NCBI RefSeq assembly: GCF_000189635.1
Contig: NW_002476316.1
Span: forward strand, 38,733 to 102,732
Source: Tetrahymena thermophila SB210
Taxonomy: Eukaryota; Ciliophora; Oligohymenophorea; Hymenostomatida; Tetrahymenidae
Length of the DNA: 64,000 bases
Reading direction: 5' to 3'
Numbering within the stretch: the first letter of the stretch is position 1; each line of letters starts with the position of its first letter. Positions 50,100-63,600 of the stretch are shown piece by piece. The position numbers and the translations under genes are program-made. A model generated the notes under the pieces. That model saw only the letters and a list, made by a program, of their open reading frames with translations. It had not been told where the DNA came from and ran no database searches.

Positions 50100-53000
50100 T
50101 CAATGATTTTCTTTTTTTTTAAATAGTTTAAAAATACCCTTCTTGCTTTTTTGTTCCTATTTCATTTTTTTCTTCTTATTTTCATTGATTTCTTCTGCAA
50201 TTATGTTATTTTCTTAAATAATTTGATCTAAATAATTCTTTGAGAATACCTTTTGATTGATTACCTCAGAAACCTTTAAGTGTAAATTAACTTAATATAG
50301 GTTAATTAAATCTTGTATGCTTTGTATCATTTCAACAAGAAATCCCATCGGTAATGTACTTTACTCATTAATCTTGTCTTTATCTTATGTCTATTTTTAC
50401 TTGATTTCATTCAAGTTTATATTTTTAGGATTTTATTTAGCTCTTTTGCGTACTTATTCTGTTTCAATTTGGTTAAATATGTTACTAAATATTCCCTATT
50501 TTTTTTTATTATTATTATCTATATCCTAATCTTCCTCTTATTATTATTCATCAGATTCTCCTACGTAAGACAAAACTACCATCATAACCTTTTTACAATA
50601 AATTTAGACTGATGTAGGAATATCTGGATATAATTTTTTGTTAGATTGACTTGTTAAAGAAACAACTTTGTCTTCATTTTTATTTTAGCTACAAATTGTG
50701 AAGAAGTCGCTTTTAATATTAAAAATAATTTTAGGTATTCATTAAATAATAAATTTTTTACAATATAGATTTTTATGGGTTGATATTAAGAAATGGATGA
50801 TCATTGTCAATACACTTAGCACATATCCTCATTTATTCATATGACTTATGAATCAAATTCTAAAGTACTTAATTTTAGTTAATTTAAAAGAAATCTCTGC
50901 TTATGTAGATATCATCTTTTTTGAATACTTTTTCATAGAAAGTCCAAGGTCCTTATCCTAGTAGGCAAGGATAAATGTTTCTATTCATTTCTTTAAAGCA
51001 AATCCAATTTCCAAAAGAATCCTATTTAATATTTTTTTAGAAAATTATCTTTTTATTTTTGTGTAAAACTAATTACCTAAAATACAAATTTAACTAAACT
51101 TCCTTTTCTTAGTAAAATGTTGGAGAGATTTTTTTCAAAATTTATAAGTACATTGAAAAAAAACAAGCAATCTAAAGTTTTGTGCCTTAAAATTCTTTGT
51201 AGGTTATAAATAATATAGCTTTCATATTTAAGAATAGGTGATATTTTTACTTCATGGAAAGCGTTGAAATAGCTTCCATAAGTAAATTAAAAATAATCAA
51301 TTTCTAATTTCTTAATCATGTCCATATTTGAATCACTTAAAAGAGCTTTTTTCATCATATATTAAAAGTTAAGAGATTAATTTGCATCTTCTTTAGTCAC
51401 TGAGTTTGATTTAAAGTTTGAAAAATCCTAATCTTCATCTTAAATATAATCATTAACTTACTTTTGGTAAGCTTTTATTGTTTCTTCATCTTCTGACATG
51501 ATATATAGCTCATTCAAATCTAATGGATTTTCTTTTTTTTAATCTGGTTTTTCTTTTTTTTTATTTTTCTACAATCTTTTTAGATATTCCAATGGTTTAA
51601 TTCTTTTTTTCATCCAATAAACTTATTCATTTGTTATTTTGTTAATATCTTCGTTTTCTTATGGAATGTCTTCAGATATATCATTTTGAGTTATAGAATT
51701 TAAATTTGTATAGCTTTTTTAAGGTGCAATTTAATCAGGTGCTTCACTATAAATTAAATAAAAATAAAAATTTTTAGTGAAAACAAAAATAAAGATTGTA
51801 CCTTAACATGTAAGGACCTTCAATTTAAGATTTCATTAAGCTCTCACTTTTTAATGGCTGTTAAGAAATAGAGGAGTCTTGGCGGTCTAAAAAAGATTTA
51901 TCTCCTATAGATTTATTTATTAAAGCAAAAGATACATTTTTAGAGAAACATGATTCACTCTCTAATTTTGTTTTTTAATGCTTTAGCTGAGGTTAAGCAG
52001 AGTTTTAATTATCATTTATTATCTCTTTACTCTATTTTTTTATCTATTAGTTATTTTACTAAAGATCGTCAAAACTAATATCAATTTTATTAAGATTTTT
52101 ATTTATAATAGCGTTTTAACTATTTTTCATCAATACTTAGGATTGTATATCAAACAAATTTTCACTATTTCTTCTTCTTTTTTAAGAAGATAATTTCTTG
52201 TTCATGCAGCTTATTTGCTTGCCAAAATTTTTATCTAAGTTTTCAATTGAGGAAGGAGGATTTTTTAAATTTTAAGAAAAGTAGTCTTATTTCTATAGCA
52301 TTTTATCTAGAAAGTTATCTTTTGATTTTTAAGGGGAATTTTTTATTTATTTAGTCAAATAAATCATATTTCTATTTTCACTTATGCTTGTGCGTTCATT
52401 AATAATTTCTTTTTCGTTGTTGCTTTCTTCAGTAAAATTTTTGTAAACAGATTGAATAAGCTTTGGGCTATGAGGAATTTGTCCTTCGTTGTAAATAATG
52501 CTATTATTATGAGAGAGATGTTATAAATTTCTAAGTACTTTTTCATATAAAAGAATTCCCTTTATATCGGAAGATATTTTTTAACTGGGAGCAGAAGTTT
52601 TTTAATTATTGTTTTCGTTTTAAAGATTATTTAATTCAAGTTCTTTTAAAAAATTATGGGTTTTAAATTAAGTGTTAGATTATAAATTTTCCTTTTTTAA
52701 AAGATCTTCTTAATTGTTGCTGCTTAAATTTACCATATTATTAAAATCCTTTTACTCTTAAGCTAAATTTTGATTGTTTAGTAATTCATTTTTTAATTCT
52801 ATTTCTTTTAATTCTTAGTTTACTACAGTAAATACTTCCCAAACAATTCCTATATTTAATTTAAAAAAAAATATTATTAAAACAAATGTGAGAAAAAGTA
52901 ATTAATTATATATTTTATTTATTTTTTTACCTTTGACTAGAGAGAGCAATATGAAGTTTTAAATAAAGTCATAAGAAATAAATAAAATATTAGCTTAAAC

Positions 53001-56000
53001 GGGAATATCAAATTTGTATGCAATATCATAAATATAAGAGCTCCAGTTTGCTTCAATCATAATTTAAAAGTATATTAACATAGCCCCATAAAAATTATTA
53101 AAATCAGCATATCCTTAATCATAAGGAGAGTTTTAATTGTAGTTAAAAGTATTTGTATTAAAATTATCAAGTCCAATATAGGTGTAAATGTAATAAACGA
53201 CTAAAATAATAGGAATTAATCTTACGACTTTTATTATAAAAAGTAAAATAAATTTTTAAGAAAATTAGATTAAATAAGTATATTTATAGTAAAAAGAGAA
53301 AGCAGCTTAGTTTCACTTAATTAAAAAATAAATAAACAAATCTGATAAATATCATAGTTCAATTTTGCTAATAAAAATTTTACCGATTGGAAGACACATG
53401 AAAATTTTTATCAATAAATCTTTTACTTAATAGAAGAGCTCAAAACCTGCTAACAAAATACTTAAAAATTTGATTGAACGAAGTGCTTTAAATATTCTAA
53501 ATACTCTATTTATCTTAGTTAAACGAAGAAGCTTTGTAGCTTTTGCTGATTTCGTATTTTGTAAAAAAGAAAGTGTTGTAGAAAGAACTATGTTTAAAAA
53601 TGACATTACAACCATAAAAAAGTCAAAACAATTCCAAGAATCCTCAAAATATTTCTCGATTCCAATTCCTATTACCTTTATCAAAAATTCTAACAAGTAG
53701 GCATAAAAAAAATAGTCATCTATCTAATCCATTAAGCTTTAAGTTGATTAATTATCAGAGGTCATACTTATAAACAATATAGCACAATTTATTATTAGTA
53801 TTAGAAGCATTGAAACATCAAAAATAGGGCTTCTAGCAATTTTTTTACAGTAAAACTTTTAGTTCATTTTTTATCTAAAAATGTCCCAAGATTTGTAATC
53901 TTTAAATGCTGGGACTTAAAAACGAGGATTTTTTTCCATAACATCTATAATTTCAAAGAATTCATTCAATGAAAGAGATTGAGTTTAATTTGTATCCAAA
54001 ATACAGTGTAATTATTTTATTTTTTTTAAAAAGCTCTTTTTCTTCAGATACAAATTACTCATAAATTCAGAAAAAATTTTAATATCTATATATTTTTAAC
54101 TGAAAATAAAAAATTTTAAATAAATAAAATATTAAGTTTGCTAGTAAATAAGTAAGTAATTAAGTAGTAATAAATTAAGCAAATTAGTAATTAATTAAAT
54201 GAATAAACAAATATTTAAGAAAGTAAGAATATTGAAAAAATATTTTAATTAAATAAAATTATTTTTTATTTTATGTTTTGTAGGATATTTATTAATTTAA
54301 AAAATTTACTTATTAAAATCTAAAGATATAAAGCATGAAAGAAGTGCTTCTCTCTATTTAAATCTATCTAGTATGACAAGCTTACTTCTATGCATCTATT
54401 TAAGAATAAAAGTTTCTTTTATTAATAAAATATATTTTATAAAAAATATACCCTAAAAGAATTGTAAACAACAGATACTGGAATAGGAATGAATAAAAGA
54501 CATAGGAGAGTTCCATAAGATACAAAATACACAGAGAAGATTGGTGAGTAAGCTTTTATTTAATAGTAAATTAACGTAAAAAAAATGAATTCACTTCTGA
54601 ATAAAAGAATTACTATAAGCAGGTATCATCAAAGTTGGATAGCTATCAAAGCTAATCAAGGAGTATAAGTTACTAGCTGCTGAAAATAGATTACTGAAAT
54701 TACTCTTTTAGATAATATTAATTAATATTAGAATAGTAAATAATTAAATGAATAATCAATCTACTGAATAGGAATCATATTGAACTGAGCCATCTAAATT
54801 TCCAATAAATCTCCATCCTACAATGGCAATAAAAAGAGTCAAAAATGCAATAAATACTACCAACTATAAAATTTGCTTTAGAGATTTCAAAATACTAACG
54901 AATATTCTCCTCAACTCATATGAATAATAAAATATTAAAACTTTTAAATATTTTAATTTATAAAAATATTTTCAACTTTATATGTGTAAAGAGGTTTTAA
55001 TAATTAATTTACATGGCCTGATAAATCTAGAAAATCTGTAAGTCAGTTGAGGAAACGAAGAATGAAATATTATTTCGTCTAATAGAAGAATTAAGACAAC
55101 AATAATCTTTGTTGAAAACTTAAAGTTTTTGAAATAATGCTGTAAGAGATTCTTATCTTTATCATGGTACCTATGAAAAACTTCTAATATAATGTCTAGC
55201 CATATAAAACCTTATATAATAGTTTCTACAGCTAAAAGAATTGAATTATCATTGAAATCCTTCACAAATCTGTTTGGAGGCTCAATAAATGAGCAAAATG
55301 GATATAAAAAAGCTAGAGTTGATAAAAACATCTACCAAGACGAAGATGTTTGCCAAAAGTAAATAAAAGGGATCAAACGATTTTCATGCACTATTTAAAT
55401 ATTTAACTATGTTATTTTAAATCAAACAAAATTTCAATTTAGCATTTACATTCAATATCATGCCTGACTGGCCTAATATTAATAGCATCTTAAAAATGCC
55501 TAATCGCTTTTTATATCCTTTCAGTTCTAGATAATTACTCTAATGCAAAAAATAAGCTTGAGAGTTTATTTTAATCCTAATATTATAAAAAGTGTTTGAA
55601 GCAACAATAAGTTATTTCTATTTATTTTAAATAGTAATAATCAAAATAATAAATAGGTATTCTACTTCTTTTAGACTGTTTTTAGAGTCATTCCTGCTAA
55701 TCTAGGTTTTCTTTTTCTTAGACTTGCCTTGCATCATACCTATTATGCCTCCTCTAAAAATTGTTCTTACCTTATTATTTACTTTGATAATATTTTATTC
55801 ATCTATAGCACGATTATCATTTTCATCGTTTTTTTATGATCTAATCTAATAACTTGATGGGTTTTGCAATATCGCATTTTAAGATTTTGGTTTTAGTGAT
55901 GAGGTATTTTGAGTTGGGCTATTATATTTATTATTTCTTTCTATTTTTGAGTTTCTATAAGTGTTAGTAGCACTACTTTCATTCAGCAATTTATTTTTCT

Positions 56001-56091
56001 ATTTAGTATTAGTTTTCTAATTTAAGCTTTGAACATAATCTATTTATGGCTCTTAGCTGTTCTTACTTATTTCTTGCTGATTCTATTACAT
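50100..56091 (-). CDS. two-pore channel (TPC)-type cation channel with long C-terminal tail (1,674 aa, 13 exons)
   Basis: Thirteen exons (56091-55666, 55617-55450, 55331-55013, 54940-54765, 54704-54614, 54552-54452, 54395-54310, 54099-53384, 53305-52931, 52849-51802, 51746-51077, 51021-50762, 50688-50100) join in phase. Repeat I shows the TPC-specific S4-S5 region RPFLIFYYSYELRRIFVSI, pore SYPTLMIPAYT (~381-394) and S6. A linker with an EF-hand loop DTNQTQSLSLNE (~492-503) follows. Repeat II has S1-S4 with RLTKINRVFRIFKALRS and pore FQIMIEANWSSY (~780). TPCs are endolysosomal or vacuolar Na+/Ca2+ channels gated by PI(3,5)P2, NAADP or voltage. Residues ~825-1674 form a Gln/Asn/Lys-rich tail with a more ordered block (DSFGNWICFKEMN ... 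PWTFYEKVF ... ICAKCIDNDH) that I do not recognise. Exon 2's 3' boundary is the least certain. Confidence 0.85.
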
Positions 56092-56897
56092 ATATAATCT
56101 GCTAAAAGTATAATAAACGCAAATAGGATAAAAAACAGTTATGATATATTATCTTTTCAAATGACTCTTATTGCTGTTACTTGTTCTTATACACTAATTA
56201 CTTAAATAAACCTAGAAATATAGCTTGATTCAATTTGTAAATAAACTTCAAATTATTTATATTAACAGATGAATTAGTTGATTAATTAAGATAAAAATTA
56301 TAATCTTATAATTAATCTTATATTACATTTAAATTTAAAAAAAACATTTAAACTAATACTAAAGTAAAAAAAAGTAATTAAATATTTACTTAATGAATGA
56401 ATGGTTTTTACTTTTATTCTAACTTTTACAAATTTATTTGTGTTTAAAAGTAGAATATTTGACTAAAAAAAAAATTTATTTTTTTTGTATTTTTTGTAAA
56501 TTTTTATGGAAATTGTAATTAAAAACAACTTATTATAAATAGATTCTAAAAATGTTCTTCACAAATAGTTATTTTAAACAAAAATTCTATTTCAGTTTAA
56601 AAAAAACTAAAGCAATTAAGTATTAAATTATTCTTAAAGCATACAAAATAAATTCTAAACTAAAATAAAAAGCTATAAAATAATGACAAAAACATTTCAA
56701 TTTAAATAAAAAATAAATTGCTGTTTATTAATAGTATTTTCTTTGTTTTAATTATTTTTTTTTAATATATCAAAGCAATTTTTTTTTTTTGATATTTTTT
56801 GTTAGATTTAAATAGTTAAACACATATTTATATATAACTAAGTGTCTTTCAAAATCAATCAAAGAATGATTCTAACATTATTTACATTGTAATTAAA
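56092..56897. other. divergent intergenic region
   Basis: About 800 bp of AT-rich sequence between the divergent channel and cyclin genes. No feature beyond poly-A and poly-T runs. Confidence 0.6.
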
Positions 56898-58077
56898 ATG
56901 AGATAAGAGGAATTTTTGTTTCTAATTGAAGAAATTGGAGTTTCATTACGTCTTTCTTAAAATGCAATTGCGTTAATAATAGAATATTATTAGCTCTTGA
57001 CAAATTCAGAAAGCAATAGATTTAAATCTGAAGTAAACCTTTGTTTTCGTGACTTTTTTATTTAAGAATTTAGAAATATCATCACAAAGTTTTATTAAAA
57101 AATATGATGTTTAAAAAAGATAGTTATTGGAGCTTGTATTTTTTTGGTTTCAAAAACTCGTGAAGAAAATAAAAAAATAAGAGGTATATTTAAAATGAGC
57201 ATTAGAGAATATATTTATTTATATATTTTTTTAATATTATAACAGATATAATAAATATGTGCTTTGTTGTAACTAGATTATACAGACATGCAAATTAGCT
57301 AAAAGCTGCAGAAAAAGAAAGGTTAAAATAGCAAGCTTTAATGCAAATGCAATAAAACTAAGGAAGTGATATTGATACAATGGAAGATTAACAAGATAGT
57401 TAGCAAAATGAAACTGAATATATAAAATTAAATTTTTTATATGAAATGGAAAGAAGCTCTATAGAAGAATCTTTTGCTCCTACTTTTACTTTGGAAATAG
57501 TAATTGATTAGATTAATATTTTTTAAGATAGATAGATATATAAAACTATTATTAAATATAGTATTCTTAGATAAAAAATGAAATATTACAATGCGAGCAG
57601 CATCTTCTCCGCCTAATTAATTATAATCTCTTGACTAAAAAAATGTCCTTTACAGAAATAGTTTTGAATTACTTACATATATTTTAATGTACAAATTTAT
57701 TTACTTTAATTAGCCACTAACTTAATTAAAAATGTATTATCTAATTTAAAGTTGAAAAGAATGTTTCTCAATATATACTAAATCTATCTAATGATACTCA
57801 ATATGTAGATCTATAGAGTTTCTCTGAAATTGAAATGGCTAAAAGCTGCATTTATTTAGCCTTAGACCTAATCAAATATTAGCAGATTTAAGATTTGCAT
57901 ATTGAAGAAAAATTCTATGATTTCTAATGGTGGAAAGAATTTATGCTTATTAGTAAAGAAAGATTGTTAGGTAAATATTTTTTAAAAAAACCTAGCATAC
58001 AAACATATATTAACTTCAATTTATTTTTAGAATTTTCAGAAATAATGTTATAATATTATAACTAAATCAACTCATGA
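56898..58077 (+). CDS. cyclin, L/K/T-like transcriptional type (299 aa, 5 exons)
   Basis: Exons are 56898-57032, 57120-57183, 57246-57499, 57571-57970 and 58031-58077, all in phase. The first cyclin box reads LSQNAIALIIEYYQLL, then EIVIGACIFLVSKTREENKK-IRDIINMC, joined across introns 1 and 2. The block ACIFLVSK-x-x-E-x-x-x-x-IRDIIN is typical of cyclins L, K and T, which partner CDK9/12/11-type kinases in transcription and splicing. A ~40-residue Gln/Glu-rich insert follows before EILQCEQHLLRLINYNLL, which matches the E-x-x-x-L-x-x-L-x-F segment. A weaker second box follows (MAKSCIYLALDLI). The protein is short, with no RS or proline tail. The exact subtype is inferred. Confidence 0.85.
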
Positions 58078-59404
58078 AGTGACATATAATTACCAAAGAT
58101 TTCTAACAATACTTTATGACAGATTTATAACCTCAGCTTATAGATAACTTTATTATTTTCCTTTTGTTTTGCTTGGTTATAACTTTAAAAAACTAAGATA
58201 TTATTTGCTTCTTTATTTTTCAACTTAAATATCCTAACAAAATAAAAAAATTTATAGTAATCCTACCTGCGTATTTTATATTAACATTATTTTTTAGTAT
58301 TTCATTTTTTTAATAAACCAAAATTACTTTAAAATTTATGACATTAGTTCATTCTTTTATATTTACAATTATGAATATAATCAAAAATATTTTGCTAACA
58401 TAAATAAAAATATTAATCTAAAGTTATCTTTTTAGGCGATATTTTATCTCTTAATCCATCGTTTATCTGATTTTTAAATTATTTATTTTGAAAGTAATCT
58501 GCAATCAAAAATAAGAGAAATACTTTACATCTACCCATATAAATGTCCTATTTCCTACACTTACTATTATTTTTTATTTCAAAGTAAAAAGACCTTTTTA
58601 ATTTTTCTTTTTAAACTGTTTTGTAAAAATTATTAAATATATAAAAGATAAATGAAAGTATGAGTCCCAAAATTAGAAATAATTCTGATTTTAAATTAAG
58701 AATTTTAATTTGAAGTGTAAAAAATTAGTTAAGCTATAATAATACTATTACAAAGCTTTAAAAAATAAAGCATACTATTTCAGTCAGGATCATAATTTTA
58801 ATACATTTACACTTAAAATCTTTAATTATTATATAATAAAAATAATTTCTTTACCATTATTAATTATTAAAATGATCAAAAAATTTGTTATTTTTTGGAA
58901 TTTTTAGGTTATGATTACTATACAAATAAAAAATAAATAATTTTATAAATGACAAGAAGATAAAATAAAATGCTTAAATTAATATCATCTAAACATATTT
59001 TTATAAATATAAAATAAACAATAAAAAAAATAATTACTAAAACATTTGGATATGTCAAAAAAATGGTTTAATATCTTTTAATTCATTTTCTTTTCATTTT
59101 TAGATAAATATTTTTTTATCTTTATTTTTTTTCTATATTTTACTATTAAATGAAAAAATAATTGTGTTGATGTAAACAAATCCAACATTCACTAGTTTCA
59201 GTCTAGCAAACAATTGCTTATTTATTAATAATTGGTAAGTTTTTAGTGAATACTATCTTAGAATAAATTCAAAATAACAAGAAAAAAATTTTTAATAAAA
59301 AAACTAAAGATTAGATAAAGCTAATTGTAAAAAAAATATAAACTGAATAACCTTTTTATAAGTAGGAACTAACTAGTTATATAAAACTGGAGAGTAATTA
59401 ACAG
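58078..59404. other. 1.3 kb intergenic, AT-rich
   Basis: I see no conserved coding frame or RNA. A short open frame near 59170 lacks any recognisable character. Confidence 0.55.
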
Positions 59405-60241
59405 ATGAGAATAATATCTTTCTTAACTGGGGTAAATATTATATTACTTTGTTTTAACCTAATGATTATTATAAATTACTTCATAGATTTAACAGCTATT
59501 TGTTCGGGAGGTTGCTTCATTGACCATTTTTTTAAAAATTAATTAAGAGTTCTATTTTTTCTATTTATTGTTGATTGTTTTCTATTGCTTTTATACTTTA
59601 AGGCTTCTCTTCACATAAAAAAATTAAATTAAGCTGCAACTGAGTATACGTTAATTACTTAGAGTAGGTTTATATACAGAACATTAAAAACAATAACAAT
59701 GCTTGTTTTAGTCTAAATAATCTTACTTATCATAACTAATATTTAGTAAAAAAATGAAGCAGATGAACTCTAGAGTATTGATTGCTCAAATAATACAGAT
59801 GCTGACTAATGCTCATTTGTAAGTGCAAACCATTCAGTGATTACTACTGGAAAAATATTGATGATAGTTTTTATAGTTTTACATGCAATTTTGTTTATTT
59901 GTGGATATAGAATGCTTTATATTCCTTCTTAAAGAGTTTAATAAAATTCAGAAGATAGAAGTTCTGAATTAAATAATAACTAAGTAAATAATAACTAAAT
60001 AAATAATAACTAAATAAATAATATCTAAATAAATAGTATCTAAATAAATAATATATAATAGTAAAAGCATGTAAATGCTATTGTAGCTCTACCTACATAA
60101 GATTAAGAAAGAAATTTGATATAAGGATAAAATTTAGATTAAATGCCTCCAAACGGAATATTTTCTTATAAGCCATCTTAAAATCAAAATCAATAGAAAT
60201 AGTAAAATCAATTATAAATTGGAGAAGCCGTTTTATTATGA
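59405..60241 (+). CDS. four-transmembrane protein with Asn/Gln repeat tail (278 aa)
   Basis: Single exon. Four hydrophobic segments are visible: IISFLTGVNIILLCFNLMII (residues ~3-27), VLFFLFIVDCFLLLLYF (~50-66), ITMLVLVQIILLIIT (~98-112) and ILMIVFIVLHAILFICGYRM (~150-170). A Cys-bearing loop (ICSGGC) follows TM1 and another (IDCSNNTDADQC) lies between TM3 and TM4, which gives a tetraspan-like topology; the tetraspanin CCG motif is absent. The C-terminal tail is encoded partly by a 15-nt tandem repeat giving Asn-Asn-Asn-Gln-Ile units and ends in Gln/Asn-rich sequence. No family was recognised. Confidence 0.7.
59972..60058 (+). repeat. coding minisatellite, 15-nt unit, ~6 copies
   Basis: The unit AATAATAACTAAATA, encoding N-N-N-Q-I, is repeated with small changes and kept in frame within the tail of the four-TM protein. 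The divergence increases toward the 3' end, where AAC becomes ATC or ATA. Confidence 0.85.
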
Positions 60242-60646
60242 TAATTTAGAGATTTTGTTTTTATTTTATTATTAATAAATCTTTTAAAATTTATCATATT
60301 AATTAATTTACCTAAATAAATAAATAAATAAATAAATAACAAACAAAGAAATATATTAACAGGATTTCAATATATAGTCAATTATAATTAAAATCCATAA
60401 ATAATACCTTTTATTGATACAATATTTCAATCAAGAGCATATATGTTTTAATGATCCAAATTTAATTATCATATTATTATTTTCTGTATATTTTACATAA
60501 TAATTTAATAATTTACTTAATAAAATATGTATGATTTTGAATATTCAAAAGTTAAATTTAGGTTATTAAAAAAATATAATAGATATTCTATTCATTGTTT
60601 TGCTAATTTAATTTATTTGAGTGTATCTATATTTTGTTAAAAACAT
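60242..60646. other. intergenic between convergent genes
   Basis: 405 bp; contains an (AAAT)n run at about 60313-60339 and otherwise AT-rich sequence. No gene is seen. Confidence 0.6.
60313..60339. repeat. (TAAA)n microsatellite
   Basis: Nearly perfect tetranucleotide repeat just downstream of the four-TM gene, with no coding role. Confidence 0.8.
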
Positions 60647-63600
60647 TCATTTGCTTAATTAAGTATGAGATTATTTGATATTAAATTGTGATTGATGTTA
60701 GTTCAAAACTTTTGTTTTTCTTAGTATTATCTCCATTTAAGCATATCTTAGGCAGTCCTATAGGTTAGCATAAAATAGGTCTTCTTTGAATTATTAGCTT
60801 AAAAAATTATTACTCTTACTTACTTTTTTATTTATATTGTGAACTTAAAATTTTATTTTTTTCCATAAATCAATCACATGTTATTTGGTTATTATATTAA
60901 AAAGTGTCTTATCAACTTTTATATGTAATTTATCTAATAAATTTAATATCAGAGGATAAAAGAATAGCTTTATTTTAGTCAAATATTCCTTTAGTATTAT
61001 TTGTATTACTTAAACTGCCAAACATATGTTAAGTATTAAAATCAAAAGAAGGCAAAGTATGCTTACAGCATAAATTTAGAACTCTTATGCTATTAGTCCT
61101 AGCATAATTATTAAAATAGAGTAATAAGAGCAAGTTAGATTAAGATTATTTAACCTTTAACAAGATAGAGGTTTGACTATAAATAAAAAGAAGTTTGAAT
61201 TATTATTTAAAAAAATATATTAATGAAAGTGTTTTACATTTTTATAATAGCATTGAGTAAACTAATATAGTAATAGCACATAAAATGTACATAAGGGGAT
61301 TAAAGTCTCCATAAAATTTCAAAAAGAAGGCTATTAAAATATTCTTTGCTATTTAAATAATCTCCCAGTAATACTAATTTATTTCATAGCCTTCATATAA
61401 GAAACCTAACAAAGTGAGTTATTTTAGTTTATTCAAATTAAATTAATTTTTAAATAAAAAATATAGTAATAGAAGAGGTATAATTATAGCCCATACAAAT
61501 AAAAAAGGAAATAAGATATAAAGAGCGCTTTTTAGGTGCTCATCATTGCATTCATACTATGGGTAATCAAGTACATAACTTCTTTAACCAATTTTTCTGC
61601 AAGAAATCTTTTGAATTTTTTGTAATAAAAGTTTAAATAACTTATTTGATTAAAAATAATAATTTACACTACCAAGCAGCTATTAAATAATCCCTGAAAG
61701 ATTTTAATAATAAATTAAAACCAATCCTGTAATTAAATGATATAAATGGAATCTTCTTTTCATATATAAGCAAAAAATTCTATAAAAGCCAAAGAACATT
61801 AAGCAAATAATTACTAACTAAATCTAGCCTATTAAAAATTTAGCATACAAAAACTGCAATCCAAAAAATTTTGCAATTTAAACGTATAAGCAATCTAAAT
61901 TTGTTTAACTCAATTAAGAAGGAGAACCAAAAATAACTATAAAATTGCCTAAGCTTCTTGGTATAGGTATATTCATATTTACTATTATGGATATTAGCTG
62001 AAAATAGTTTATCAAAATCTTTATAATTGTGCTTGAAATATGAGATTTCTTTGCAACATAGATTTTTAAAATTTTAAAATACTCATCAACTACTTGTTAC
62101 TTGAACTAATTTATTGTTGAATCTGTAATATAAATGCAAAATATCAAGCTGTAAAAAATTATGCCTGTAAACATCAAAATCGAATATTTAAAATCTTATT
62201 AGCAGCTTTTTAAAAATAAAAAATATAATTATTTATATCAAAGAAAAATTTTTAAATTACCTAACACACTGATTATTTCCTATTTTTTAATATCTTTAAC
62301 CCCAATATTGATTTTCTATATCACAATCATCGCAAATAGGTCCAATGTACCCTTATATGTTTTAAGTTTCATCTTAAAATAAAATTAAAATAAAAAAAAT
62401 TACCTTCAGCACACTGTTAGTTTGTATTGACTAAATTTACTCCTGCTTAACTTTCAATGCAACTATTTTTGTTTTAATTACAAGCCAAAATATTTGAAGA
62501 AGTTGAGTTTTCTCTCCAAAATCCCTTTTTAAGCAAAATTGTTTGATATTTACAATAATAGGCTGAATCTGGACATTTAATACAATGCTAATTAGGTTGT
62601 GTGTTATAATAACCTTCTAAACAAGGAGAACAATAGTCTAGAATGGTTTAAAATTTTTAAAGCTCGTACCCAGGATTGCATTCATTTTTTATTTTTATTT
62701 TAAGAAAGGCATAATATTTTGAGGAATAATTAGAAATTTGCAGAGAATCAGAAATATTTTAGTAAAGGGGAATTTAAATAATATCGCTGGAAAATACTAA
62801 TTCTACTTCACTATTAAACTAACCATACACACTTATCAAGTTATTTAAATTAAATGTTCCATTATTTTATCTGAATGAATAAAGCTATGTGTATAAATTA
62901 GAATTTAATTGAATATTTAAGTTTATTTATTTCAATTAATCATTAAAAACCTCTCCATTTTGATTGATTACTTCAACAATTACAGAGTCCTTTTTAAGAA
63001 TTAAAAATAAAAATATTTATTTTATTTTATTCACCCAAAAATATACAATTTAATTAAAAAAAACTGTATACAAGTCATTTTATTTTATTTTGGAAAATAT
63101 GGTTAAGGGCATTACTCTTAATTATTAAAAATTATCTAAGAAAATCTATTTAAAAAATATTTACCTGAAATTTGCCAGTTGTGTGAGAATAAATAAAATT
63201 CTAGTAATCTACTTATATATGATTAATAATTATTTAGATACCTGCTCCGTATCCTACTAGATCTTTTCCAAATATGTTGGCTTAATTTTAATTGATAGTG
63301 TTATTAGTGTAAAAGTATTGAGGAAACAAGCCTTAAACTGAATAGTATGCTCCTGCTATACTTGCTTAGTTTTGAAAAATATTATTCTTTAATAAAACCA
63401 CTTAGTTATTAAATAATTATTAAGCTATTTAATTATTAGAAATATTATGTAATAAAGCTCCACCATATAAATAGGCTTTATTATTAGAAAATGAGCAGTT
63501 TTAAATTAAAGCAGAGCTCTCTTCTATATATAATCCACCTCCATTATTATAAGCTATGTTTTGAGTGAAATTGCTCTATTCAACTTCTAAATGATAATTT

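Noticed and set aside
53470..53700. Plus-strand open frame over the channel voltage sensor
   Set aside because: It is the reverse of the repeat II S3-S4 coding sequence.
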